This document shows positions 1-12,400 of a stretch of DNA of 64,000 bases, piece by piece. Made by a program: the position numbers and the translations under genes. The DNA lies in assembly GCA_907163345.1 (NCBI GenBank), contig CAJQUN010001257.1:1-64000 (forward strand), in the 5' to 3' direction. This DNA is from Haberlea rhodopensis (Eukaryota; Streptophyta; Magnoliopsida; Lamiales; Gesneriaceae). Positions within the stretch are counted from its first letter, which is position 1; each line of letters opens with the position of its first letter. Below the pieces are notes generated by a model, which did not search any database, was not told where the DNA came from, and was given only the letters and a program-made list of their open reading frames with translations.

Positions 1-180
1 AAAACGCTTATGAACTGCAACCATTTACCTCTGCCTTGTGTTTTGATTTCTCGTCATTATGGACAGCATCTGTTTGTTGCGTATTATTGCTGCTATTGTT
101 TTTTATGTCTAATTTGATGTAAAAGTTTTCTAAAATGTTTTAAAATGTATTTTCTCTTTTTCTTGTTTTCATGAATTTAG

Positions 181-764
181 TTGTTTCGTTCCTCAGCCAA
201 CAGCTTAATTTTTTTCCGAATCATGCAGGTGCCTAACGTGACAGATCTTGGTCTTACGCCAAGAAGAATAAAGAAAGTTGCTGTTATTGGTGGAGGGCTA
301 ATGGGTTCTGGAATAGCCACAGCTTTTATCTTGAGCAATATTTATGTTCTTCTGAAAGAAATCAATTCTGATTATCTACACAGGGGTTAAAAGCAATTGA
401 AGGTTAGTTAAGATGTGTTTAAGCTAATCTTGTGATTTCAAGTTATCAGTACTACCAAGAAAGCATGATGTGATCATACCTAAGGAAGAAATGGATGTCG
501 AGTGATCTGACAATATAATTTTTTTAACAATTTGGCGGAGGCTCAATTATACTTATACTTTGTACGCAGTCAATGTCCGAGGTTTGGTATCAAGAAAAAA
601 AATTGACGCTGGAGAAAGCCGAGAAGGCCCTTTTGATGCTCGAAGGTGTTTTAGACTACTCTGAATTCAAGGATGTGGATATGGTCATAGAGGTGGGTTG
701 GATAGATGGTGTGTTTGATTTGCCCCGAAAAAAATAAAAATAAATAAATTAAATAAATAAATAA

Positions 765-811
<47 letters not shown>

Positions 812-3800
812 GAAATGTGTCAAAATCAAGTTCTTAGAAGGATGCAGGATTCCAATTGTCTTTCCAACAATGCTAACCTAAGGATTCACAATCATCATTT
901 CCTAGACTTATTTACTGACGATAAGCTAACATTTTATGATTTTGATTCTGAGAAGCTGTATGGAAGCCCGAACTAAAAATCACTGGAAATATGATTTAAA
1001 AAGAGTTCTCTTCCATCCATGATCCACTGTCACCTACACAATTAAGTGTTAATTCTGAGGAAAGAGAAGACAAGCCTCGGTTTTATATGTTAGGATGTTT
1101 GTGGACCTCCTATCTTATGATGTTTGTGAACTGTGACAAATAAGAATTAATGTTACAGTTCTCATCTCATGTTATGCTTTTTCTAATATAGTTGTCTTAA
1201 TTGCAGGCTGTTATAGAGAATGTTCTCCTAAAACAGAAAATTTTTGAGGATATTGAGAAGGTGTGCGCTCCACACTGTATTTTGGCATCAAACACATCTA
1301 CTATAGACCTGAATATAGTTGGAGAAAATACCAAAGCACAAGATCGAATCGTGGGTGCACATTTTTTCAGGTTGACCTCCTCTTGACAAATTCAGGAATC
1401 GAATTCGTCAACTTTTACCAAGTAGAAAACTAGAGTAAAAATTATGAATTGTAATTCTTGCTATTATGCAGATAAGAAGTTTGCCAAAAGGGCATAGCAA
1501 TTGGGAGTCTCTTAATATTTGGAATGTTATGGTCATTTTCCCGTGGCTGTAATATGGATGAGAAGTGGTCTGAAGATGGAAAGGGACTCTATATTTTCTC
1601 ATAAACTGAAATAGAATGAGATATCTTTGCATTGTATCGGATTGATACAATATAATGTAAATAATCGTCCACCTGTGGTCAAGAGCTTTCTCCAGTCTGA
1701 TTTTATTTCCTTCTGATGTCGATGACATAACTTAGAGTCTAGAATCTGAACGTGGAAAATAAATGTTTGGTTTAAAGAAAATTATTCTTCTCTTTCTAAT
1801 AAAAGTCACCATCCTCACGTGGGTTGCCCCCTCTCTTCGCTCATTGATTCATTTGGTGAATCTGTTAGAATCATAGAGGCAACACTGAATAGCTCTATTC
1901 CAAATATTCTTTCATTTATATGCTTAGACCACACTCTGTGGAGAGTTTACAAGGAGTTTAATTTGGATAAATCAATTTGGAACTGTGTTATATTGTATTG
2001 AGACCAAATTTTGTTTTAGAAATGACTAATTATTACTTCAGTTGCTAATTGTGTTGTTACTCTTGACAGTCCCGCCCATGTAATGCCTCTTCTGGAGATC
2101 GTGCGGACAGAGAAGACCTCACCTCAAGTAATTCTTGATCTAATGACTGCGGGAAAAACCATAAGAAAGTTCCTGTTGTAGTAGGAAACTGCACTGGCTT
2201 TGCTGTGAATAGAACCTTCTTTCCATACTCTCAAAGTGCACATCTCTTGGCTAACTTGGGTGTGGACATTTTCAGAATCGATCAGCTAATCAGTAATTTT
2301 GGCTTTCCTATGGGCCCCATTCCAGTAATTTTCTTTCCTTTCAAGATATCATGTCTGCAACAATGTCTCTGCATGTCTGCAGTGATCAGTTATGGCATTT
2401 CATTCTTGAGTTATTTCAAAGAGTGTATTTGTCAATGGCCTACTCTATTATATAACGTTTAAACTGTGGAATGTTTTTAGAATCATGTTAATTGAGAATA
2501 ATGATTCATGGTAGTAGTTTATTTTATCACTATGCTCATGTTCCCTTCAGCTGGGAGATGATGTATGAAATGGTTGTAATCCCCTTTCATTACAGGCTCC
2601 AGGATGTCGCAGGATATGGAGTAGCTGTTGCAACAACAAAAGAATTTTCTTTGTCCTTTCCTGATCGCACTTTCGAATCTCCATTGGTTGATTTGCTTAT
2701 GAAAAGTGGGAGAAATGGTAGAGAAATTATTTTTCTTGCTTAATTTAAAGGTTTTGCATATATTCACTTGCTAGTTGTTGGTGCAACTTTTTGCAGGCAA
2801 AAGTAATGGAAAAGGATATTATATCTATGAGAAAGGAACGAAGCCAAAACCTGATCCTTCAGTGTTCCAAATAATAGAAGAGTCTAGGAGGCTCACCAAT
2901 ATTATGTCTGGTGGGAAGGTCTGAAATGGATTTATTATTTCCTTCGCGAATTCAATGCGTGATAGTGTTGTATTTTGTAGTCTATTTAGTCTTGCTCTTA
3001 TTTCTAAACTCGTATGTGTTTGGAACTTGTCTGTCATCATATTCTTTCCCATAAAATCTTCCTTGCAGTCTATAACTGTGACAGATGAAGACATTATTGA
3101 GATGATATTCTTCCCTGTGGTGAACGAGGCATGTCGTGTTTTGGATGATGGCATAGTTGTCCAAGCATCAGATTTGGATGTTGCTTCTGTTCTTGGCATG
3201 AGTTTCCCATCTTATCGGTCAGTTGTGCACAAAAATCTTCTTTTGAAATAACAGTTTTCTGGTTTTCAGTTTAATATATGAACTTTGTACATTCTCAAAA
3301 TATTTTAATATTTACACGAGTAACTAATCACATGGATTATATGTCAAGTCTTCATTTTTCCCAAGTCGAATAACGACGAGTAAAATGAGAATAAAACTCA
3401 GCCACTAAAGATGCCCAGAACTTGATGATGACATCATGTTTAAGTTCATTAAATTAGGATTTTATTCCCTTTTAAATCTAAATTTAACTGCTGTAGCCAT
3501 CAGAGAAAAAATTAGACAATCGAATTCCAGGCTGGGCCAAGTGGGGTGGTTTCCTAAAGAAAGATAAATTATGCTTGTAAACTGTTATGTCTAACTCTGT
3601 TTGTGTGGTGGCACTTTAAAGAAAAATGCGTTTTGTAAATCAGAGAAAGATCAATGAAGAGGTTTATCTTTTGTCAACAGTGGTGGTATTGTTCACTGGG
3701 CTGACACAATTGGGGCAGACTATATATACAGAAGACTCGTGACGCTCTCGGCAGCGTATGGTAATTTTTTCATGCCATCGAGCTTTTTGAAAGAAAGAGC

Positions 3801-5094
3801 AGCAAGAGGCATCCCATTGGTAAATATCACTCTAAAGCTTAAAAGATGCTTTCTTTAAAAAACAATTCTTTAAAAATTTCAATCGCATAAGTTTTCTTCA
3901 CCTTCTGAATCGACGGGTGGTTTAGTTTTTACAAATAATTACGTTATAATTCCTTTTGTCATGTTAGTCTTAAATTCATGAAAGTGCGAAATTAAAATTT
4001 GTGGTGGTATTTTGATTTTTTTTTTAAATAGTAGGTAATTGCTGTCCTCTGAGAACTTAGGAGAACTACAACAGTCGAGAGAATAGTACAAACAAAGGAT
4101 AAATTTTGAATATAAAAATGTCAATGTAGTTAGTAAACTGTTTCTATGCAGCACTAGGGAAGATATGAATACCAGGAAAAAAAGACATTCAAATGCTTAT
4201 TAAAACAGAGATGGTGAAAAATAGTAAACTCCAATGAAACTTGAGAGTGGAACCACGGAATTAGGAAATTAGCAAATCTTATAATTGAAAGCCAAAATAT
4301 TGTTAGTCACTGAAATTAACGCATGAGGAGTGGAATCCTAATCCATAATAGAATGAAAAAAGGTCGAATATGGAAGCATGATTGGGTATTCATATTCGAC
4401 TCAACCTTGCTAGAATCTCATCCTTGTCGAATTTCTCCTCTTCATTCTTTTCATATATTTATATTCGAAATGCACAACTCTTTTTTGATGAAAGCTAAGT
4501 TGCCTTTTTATTTTGCTTTGTAATCTCATCTTTGTTGAGAACTAAACTGTACATCTTTGGATATTATTGTACAAATTCAGTCCATCTTGAAATTCTTATA
4601 AATCTTATCAATCTTCATTTTAAATTCTACAGAACAATAATAATCCCCTCCTCCGTGCTTATGTAAGGACCAAATAATGTACATCTTACCTTCAAACTGT
4701 TGCTTCTCATATGTTTAGCTGAGTTTTCAGTGAAACGATCGATAAACTAGTGTCTTCCCACATTATCTGAATAATTTCTTACCCCCATATTTTCATAATT
4801 ATGTTCGATAGTCAACCAGTGTGTTTTCTGGTAATAATAAGTTCTCCGAGTCTCGCTTGGAGTGCAGAAGCATGTGTGAATGTGCGTTTCAAATCTTCTG
4901 TATATATGAAGTGTTAAAACATGTTAAACTTCGAGTTATTTTTGAAAAGATGTAACACGAAAACAAAGAAAAACATGAAGTGTGTGGCGTGGATGTATGG
5001 GCATAGGCTGAGTGTTGAATATATATGCTGATAAATGATATTTCTGCAGAGTGCACCTGCTCCAACATCTTCAGGAGCTAGGCCACGCCTATAA
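181..5094 (+). pseudogene. AIM1-like: Peroxisomal beta-oxidation multifunctional protein (AIM1/MFP type), 3' part, frame-broken
   Basis: The family couples enoyl-CoA hydratase to L-3-hydroxyacyl-CoA dehydrogenase in peroxisomal fatty-acid beta-oxidation. Only the dehydrogenase half lies here; the hydratase exons are off the left edge. Exons read: 181-402 (Rossmann NAD motif VAVIGGGLMGSGIA), 570-692, 1207-1370 (HCILASNTSTIDL), 2070-2324 (VVVGNCTGFAVNRTFFPYSQ), 2596-2717, 2797-2918 (GYYIYEKGTKPKPDPS), 3069-3217 (FFPVVNEACRVLDDG, MSFPSYR), 3681-3819 and 5050-5094. The last exon ends in the peroxisomal tripeptide PRL followed by TAA. Splice phases agree except at four places. A base is missing near 386, an extra A sits in the A-run near 600, a base is missing near 2171, and the 2324/2596 junction is one base out of frame. 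Either this is a young pseudogene or the assembly has indel errors; conservation elsewhere is very high. Family assignment is firm; functional status is open. Confidence 0.85.
724..810. repeat. AT-rich microsatellite
   Basis: An (AAAT)n tract runs into a perfect (TA)n tract in the intron after the second visible exon of the AIM1-like gene. It is a simple repeat with nothing else recognisable. Confidence 0.9.
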
Positions 5095-6496
5095 ACGCAT
5101 TCCATTGAAGTCCAACTCAATAATCTGGAGTCAGCATCCTAATGCGTAGGTGTCACGCATAAGAATACACAATGTCTATATTCCTTGTGAAAACTTGAAC
5201 AATGAAGGTTCATTTGGAGGATAGTTTTCCTTTTAAACTTTTAAAGGATATGATGATGGGGGATACAAGACTTATTTGAATTATGTTCAGTATTATTTAG
5301 TTCACATTTTTTATGAGATGATAAAATTAGTGAATTTTTATGCGAATAAGGCAACATATTGGCTATGTTTATTTTGGGGTGTTACTCGGTTCAATTATAT
5401 ATATATATATATATATATATTTGAAAACCGAAGTTCTTTTCAAAGGTTCAACCGATGTTTGGTCCGGTCCGGTTGATCATCTAAAACCACCATGCTAAAA
5501 TACCGATGGGAACTGGTCCACCAGCTAACTTGGCTAGTTCCTTAATTTTTTTTTAATTTTTTTTTTTTTGTTAAAATTATAAATCAAATTTTTAGAATAA
5601 AAATATATTATATATGATTTATTGTTATTAAAATAATTACAAAATAATATTTTATATATATCTTATAAAAAAAATCCTTATAAATGCGTCTTGTATATTA
5701 TATCTAGATATGTTTAATTTCTCGTCATTTCATAGTTTTTTAAATATTTTCTTATGATTTTAAAATATTGTTCTTTTTGATTATTGGTTGTTTTTGAGTC
5801 GTTTTATTGTTTTTTTTTATGTTGGACACTTGGGTTGAGTGTTGTGTAATGATATTTTTTATTACGAATAATTTGAAGCTATAACAAATACATGGTATTA
5901 TATTTTACCAAAAATAAAATAATTATTACATAATGCTGACGTCATCACTGGTTCAACCAGTCGGACTGGTTCAACTGGTCAAATCGATCAAACCTGTAAA
6001 TAATTTTTTTTAATCATAGGAGACATTGGGTCTGTAGCAGGGTAATACCCATGCTGTAGCAACTAATTAACCATTTTTGGATTCTTTTTGGGGGAATGAA
6101 AATCCTACATGAGTTCATGATACAATATAAAGTCAATCCTGGTAATTTAATAGGTAAAAATAAAATCATGGTTCACATTCATTGTACATAGGCATTTACA
6201 AGTCCTGTCATTTTGTTCTTCTCTCACAAGTTGGAAGTTACTATATGCCCAGAAAATGGAAATTCAATCTTAAATTATATTAATCAATGAATACATAGAA
6301 AATTCTATCGGAAATATATACTAACAATGAACACTATCTGTAGTGTTTGCTGATACACCGAAGAAAAAGCAATACAAACAACGGCCTAATGTTACAAAGA
6401 TGCAACAGCATGTTTGAGTGAACGTCGACTAATCCTAAACACATTATACCTGACGTTCAGTTTTTGCTCTTACATCCCCATTTTCAGAGGCTGGTG
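5095..6496. other. Intergenic, AT-rich, possible degenerate transposon
   Basis: This lies between the stop codon of the AIM1-like gene and the stop codon of the CPP gene, so it holds two convergent 3' ends. A (TA)n run lies at about 5397-5420. GGTTCAACC-containing motifs occur near 5442-5475 and again near 5951-5990 (GGTTCAACCAGTCGGACTGG), flanking about 470 bases of T-rich DNA. This looks like the two ends of an old non-autonomous element, but no target duplication was found. No coding signal was seen. Confidence 0.4.
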
Positions 6497-9400
6497 TTAT
6501 TCTCTGACAGGGTCAATATTGACAGCAGCAGCATCTTGATTAACCATAGAAGAAGTCCTCGGTGGAAGAACAGATATTTTTGCAGCACCGTTGCTTATAT
6601 GCTGCTGTGAAGTTTCGGTTCTTGTATTTGTTGTGTCATTGGTAATCAAGTCTTTTTCATTACCATAATCTGTTTGCGCCAATGAAGAATATTTGGCTTC
6701 TGCAAGAGTGAAAAGGATTGTTAGTATGCTCCAAAGACGAAAAGAAGAATCATGTTCATTCTTCTCTTCCATTTTCATTCAACGGGTTGATTGAAGGGGA
6801 GGGTTGATTGAAGGGGAGCTTGGGGCAGAATAAGAAACCTGTTGTACTCACCCAAAGTGGACATAATGAGATGAACGAATGTCATTCCTAGATTTTGTCC
6901 TAAATTTCTGTTTCTTTAAAAGTTGAAAATATTTGAAACCTGAAGCACACCCTCGTGCCAAAAAATTCATAGATATCGAGTAGAATTTTTATGACTTTGG
7001 TGGCGATACTTTGCTTTATGAAAAGAGAAGAACCATAGTATCCCAAAAACTAGAGATGATAAAGAAGTCATTGGTACTTCTACGGATTTCTATCTATGAG
7101 TTCACTGACTCGATTGCCTGTTTCCAGTTTCAGCAGCAAAACTTCAGATGCTCAAACATGTCGATAAATTTAGAAGGTAAAGGTACAAAATGAAAGGCAG
7201 AGAGGATGAACCTTGCCTTTTATATTTCCTAAAGTGATGAGCCTGTTCAGACAATCTCGTAAGGTAGTTAAAATAATTCTTTCTTGTTCTGGATATGCTT
7301 CAGTCAGTCCTTGATCACGCGGTAAATGTGGTAAAACATTGTTATGGCCTGCTAATCCATTAGGAGAAGCAGTAGTAGGAAACATTGCATCTTGTTCATC
7401 ACATATCAGAGCTAATGTACTGGGAGACATTGGCCTTCCTTTTGATAAATCAGCTCCTTCAAGACCACTCTCAACTCTAGCATTTTTAGTCTGGTTCCCA
7501 CTTGAAGGATCGCCTACTAAATTTTCCTCCGCGACAGAAAGCTTCAGGTTTTGAGATGGATCTTGACTTAATGAAGCCAGTGAAATATCTCTACAAACCT
7601 CCGGCATATTTTCTACTGGTTTTCTCTCTTCTGCAAGCAATACAAGTTAAAGATGCGTAGGCATAACTAGGGAACATCCGATTATTACTTAAAAGTCTTC
7701 AAATCATGGTTCTCGTTATATACATTAAAAGTAAGCATCGGAGAATGGTTATGATCTAAGGATAAACGTAGCTGGTGATCAAAAGAACAGCTAAGGCTTT
7801 TCTTTTTTGTAATGTTGAAATAAATAGCATTTTATACTCCTACCAAAAGTTAGAATCAAAGCCAACTTTACTGTAAAATCAACAATTCCACATGCTTTTC
7901 ACGGCCTCTATCAGAAGGCCAAAACTTGGACCAGGATACACAATGCAAAATTGGGATGCATACAAAGAGTAACAAAACATGTTCGAATGCTCAATGTGAA
8001 CAATTTACACTGCATAGGACAACATGTCACACACATAAGACAAGAAAGTTAATAGTAATATAGTGCAGTATCACGTGTCTTAGATTTAAGAAACAAAAAA
8101 TAAAATATGACACGCACATGCCCAACAATCCCCCCCTGAGATTATTGGGCAGTCTCAGATAGATAGGGGTGTAGACCCTTTTATATTAAATAAATATATT
8201 TCGAGCCTTTCGAGTATTTATTTCCGAGTAATAGTTCGAATAGCTCGCGAGCATGTTCGAGCTTTTCGAGCCGAACTCGAGCTTTAATTCGAGCCGAGCC
8301 AAATAATTTAAATTATTCAAACTTCGAATCGAGCTCGAGCTTGAATAGACCTATTTCGAGCCAAATTTGAGCCTTAAAAATGTCTTCATATTCGACTCGA
8401 TTCGGTTCATTCACACCCTAATCTCAGACACTCTATCCCATGTTACATATAGAACATGAGAGGGGTGGGGAGCATTTTGATCAAAAAATTTATTGTTAAA
8501 TATATTCGCAGGAAATATTCCTTAAACTGCCATGATATATCAAGTAGAGTGTTATTAAAGATGCTGTGAAGTAATGAATGACATGACAAACAAAGGTATT
8601 ACTAATTCAAATAAACCACCAGATGATTGGACTAATTGAAAATCCATGTATACCGGCAAGCATCTTCGCAGCTTCTCCACCATATACCACAAGCACTGAG
8701 CAGAGTTCCTTAACATCCTGTGGCTGAATGATGTCAGCCAAGAGTGACCTTTCAATACGATACAATAGTTAATTGTCTGAAAGGCAAATGAATCCCCACG
8801 GAAATTTATGTATACCTGTAAGTAAACTTCGAAGGGCCCAAGGCTGACATGTTACCATGCTGGACACTTGAAAGTGAAGATAGTGAAAAGGAAGGCCCTG
8901 AATCCTTGATTTGGTTAGCCTGTCAAAATATACAAGTACTTGTGCCATGTCATGAACCTTGACTTATACATGCCGTCACATAATTTTTACTATTAAGGAC
9001 ACACTCCTTGGTTAGAGTTATAAGCATAACATTAGCATTGGGTTTTTCCTCTTTAGGGCAATGCTAGGTTCAATTTTCCAAAACTTGACAGAATTATATT
9101 TGTGTTTGTATGAGATTAGCACCAACTTCATCGGGTAACCCAAATCAGATATTCAGCAACAACAATCAGGTGTGATGCATTCCACATCACTCATGACTTG
9201 TCATGCAATTTCAAGTGAAGATTAATGTTTTCGATCTCTGTTTTTACCCTTTTAACATATTGATATGTGAGTGTTTGCCATAAAAATACTCTTTAGCGTT
9301 AGATGTTGGAATAAAATTTGCATTACAAATAAGGAAGCATTATGCATGTTTTAAAACCGATAACATGAGCATTAAATTCAGGAAAGAAAGAGTAAAAGCA

Positions 9401-12400
9401 CACAATGGATCAAGTACACATGATTTTGGACTGCTCAGATCTACTCTAGCAATTATATTAACAGCACATGTAGATTATATGTTGAGAAAAATAACAAAAA
9501 TTTACCTGCTGCAAATCCCCAAGCATGTGCACTGGAGTTTTCGTTATTGATCCAAAGAAGAGCTCCTGACCTTTTCGTTTTTTGTTCATTGGGGGCGACC
9601 CATAACCAGAAGATCCAATAGCACCTGTGATGGCGGCATTTGCCTCCTGCTGGATATATGCTATGTTGTTGGCATGATCTCCATGAAAGAGGGCTTGCCT
9701 CTCCTCACTTCCTTCATAGTTTTTGCAGTCCATGCATTTGCAGTTTTCAGAACAAAGTATATTAGCTTGGAAGCATTCACAATACTTCTTGAGGCATCCC
9801 GATTTCTTGCAGTGACATCCTTTATTATGTTTTCCTGTAATTAAACCTTCCCTGACATCCTCCTACGTACATTATGTTAATGCAGGTGATAAACACAAAT
9901 TAGAAATTTGGAGTTCTGGACATAATGTAATGCATAGTCATGCCAGTAATACGCAAACTCCTGTAAATGAGAAAAAATAAAATATGTTTCCCGTTTGAGG
10001 GATAAAAATCAGATGCATACATTCATGTTGCATATAATGACTAACAATGAAGGTAAATACTGGTTCATGGATAAAGATTCACATGAAAACAATAGAGGTA
10101 AATGATTAACAAACATAACCACCATCAAATAAAACATGTAGAGAAAGCTATCATAAAAATGACTGGAGATCAATAACATTGAGCAAGCATTTGGTAAATT
10201 ACTGAAACATTTATTTAGATATAATAAACCCAAAATAACAAAAATATAAGGGAATATATATCTTTACAAAATACAATTTTTCTATGTCACGAATTATATC
10301 ATTGCAAATATGGTTTAACCTCAGCATTCAATAAATATTTGAGGTTTTCAGTGTATTTTTCAGTCAGTCATCCCCTTCCACCTCCTTTGAATAGCTATCT
10401 CAATTACAGATAACACATGCCAAGCAAGGGCCCATAAAAAGTGAAATTGCTGCGGAGACGCAATATACATTCAAACGAAAATGCTTCCGATGTCATATTG
10501 AAATATATTCTAGGCAGACAGCCAAAAAATTTCAAGAATCCAGATTTTTTTCGTTCCAATGGCTGTGCAAAAATATGCATAAGGGTGCATGACTTCCTTT
10601 TATTTCTTTGTCGAAAGAAAAAATGAATGATTTAGAATCATGATTGATCCAGACCATGCATTTTCACAGCAGCCATGAATTTAAATTACTGTGTTATGCA
10701 CAAAATTCCACAAAGGAACTCTCTTTCTTGTTGGCCAGAGGTTAGCCTTCAAAGGTCTGAGTTAACAATAAACCAATCTTCAGTTCAACCCATCCCTTCC
10801 AATTGGAATATCCAGATGTATAATCCACTTCTTCATTGTGTGAGCCTAGCACTAAACAACTTAAGCTCAGCAAATCTTAATGAAGTTGGCAAGCTATCCT
10901 TTAAGCAGGTTGAAGTACACACATACTCACCACACACTCTTACATTGATTCTTTATTTCTTTTTCCAGAGGAGAAACTTTTCATGCATCACCTGATGCGT
11001 CCATCCTTCAAAATAATTCAAAATTGCAGTGGTGCATCTTTAAGGAAAAATCCAGAAAAGAGCATGCTGTTGTAGGCAAATTGAGAAGCATCCAATCCAT
11101 CAAATGTTGTACTATGACAAAAAAAGTTCCCTATGCTTTCGTCGACTTATAAATTTATGTCACAATAAAAAAATCACTTGCACTTCTAATTTAGGATTAA
11201 CGACTTGAATTCTATCTGTACGGTTTGACGACCTAAAAGCAACGCATACAAAAATGTTAAAAACTATAGTTTGATTCATAGCCAATTGACACAAAATGAA
11301 CAACCAATACTTCACGTTTGTAATTTTCTATAACCAATAGTTTAAAATGACAATACAAAAGGAGAGGATCAGTTTTGAGTTTTGAAAATGGACCAGACTC
11401 ACAATATAACTTTTCCAAATCCACTACAGGTCAAAATGTCTTCCAAATATTCATTTGTTTTCACTAATAGAATCATCATCCTACAAACTTTAGTGCTAAA
11501 CTATTAGCAACCGGTCATATGGATATCTCCTTTCCATTGTGCTCTGTTTGATATTAAACTTTCAGGGATCAACAAATTACTTAACCTATGCTTATACATA
11601 TGTGTCTAGTTAATTATAGTCTCTATCCTTGTTTCTCGGATTCCATAATTTACATCAATACTAACTTCCTCACGTATGCTTCTAACAGTCAATGCCCAAA
11701 ACACCTTCAGCGTATATTTTTTCTTGGTCTGGACAAAATGAATATATTAATAAAAAGAGTATGGGGAGTACAAAAGGAGTTTAGAAAAGAATAACAAATA
11801 CAGCTAAAAACTAACCAGCTAAAAACTAACAATCCAAAAGACACAACAACGGTTCACGAAACCAATCAGAAAATGAGTAACTAAAGCGGTGAGATCCTTT
11901 ATTCTTATTCCACAACCAGCTCCTGAATTTGATCATTTCTTATTCAATACACTCTTGTGTGCCACTCATCTATCCTAACATTCATCTAAAAGAGATTATT
12001 ATTATTGCATGTATTTTAAAATTATGTAAAATGTGTCCACTGCATTGTAAAACCCCTGAGAATTAGATATAACTTCATCTGATCAATATTTGCTAAAACA
12101 ATGTCCACAAAAAAAAAAGGAAGACAGTTAGTTACTGATTACATGGTTTTAAACCTAGGTTTGACTTTCAGTCTCATACAAAACTTGAATTTGAAAGAAA
12201 TTGTCTGCTGGGGTGCCAAAAACAACTCGCATTTCTTCATATGAAAACACATTTCACGACAGTTTATTTTAAGGGCAAATTCTAAGGCTTTTAATCATAA
12301 AAAAGAAGTTCGGATAGTAAATGCTAAAGAAGGGGATGAGAGGAGCAAAAAAAAACATCATACAAATCAACCATATCTAAGCTAAAAAAACAGAAATATA

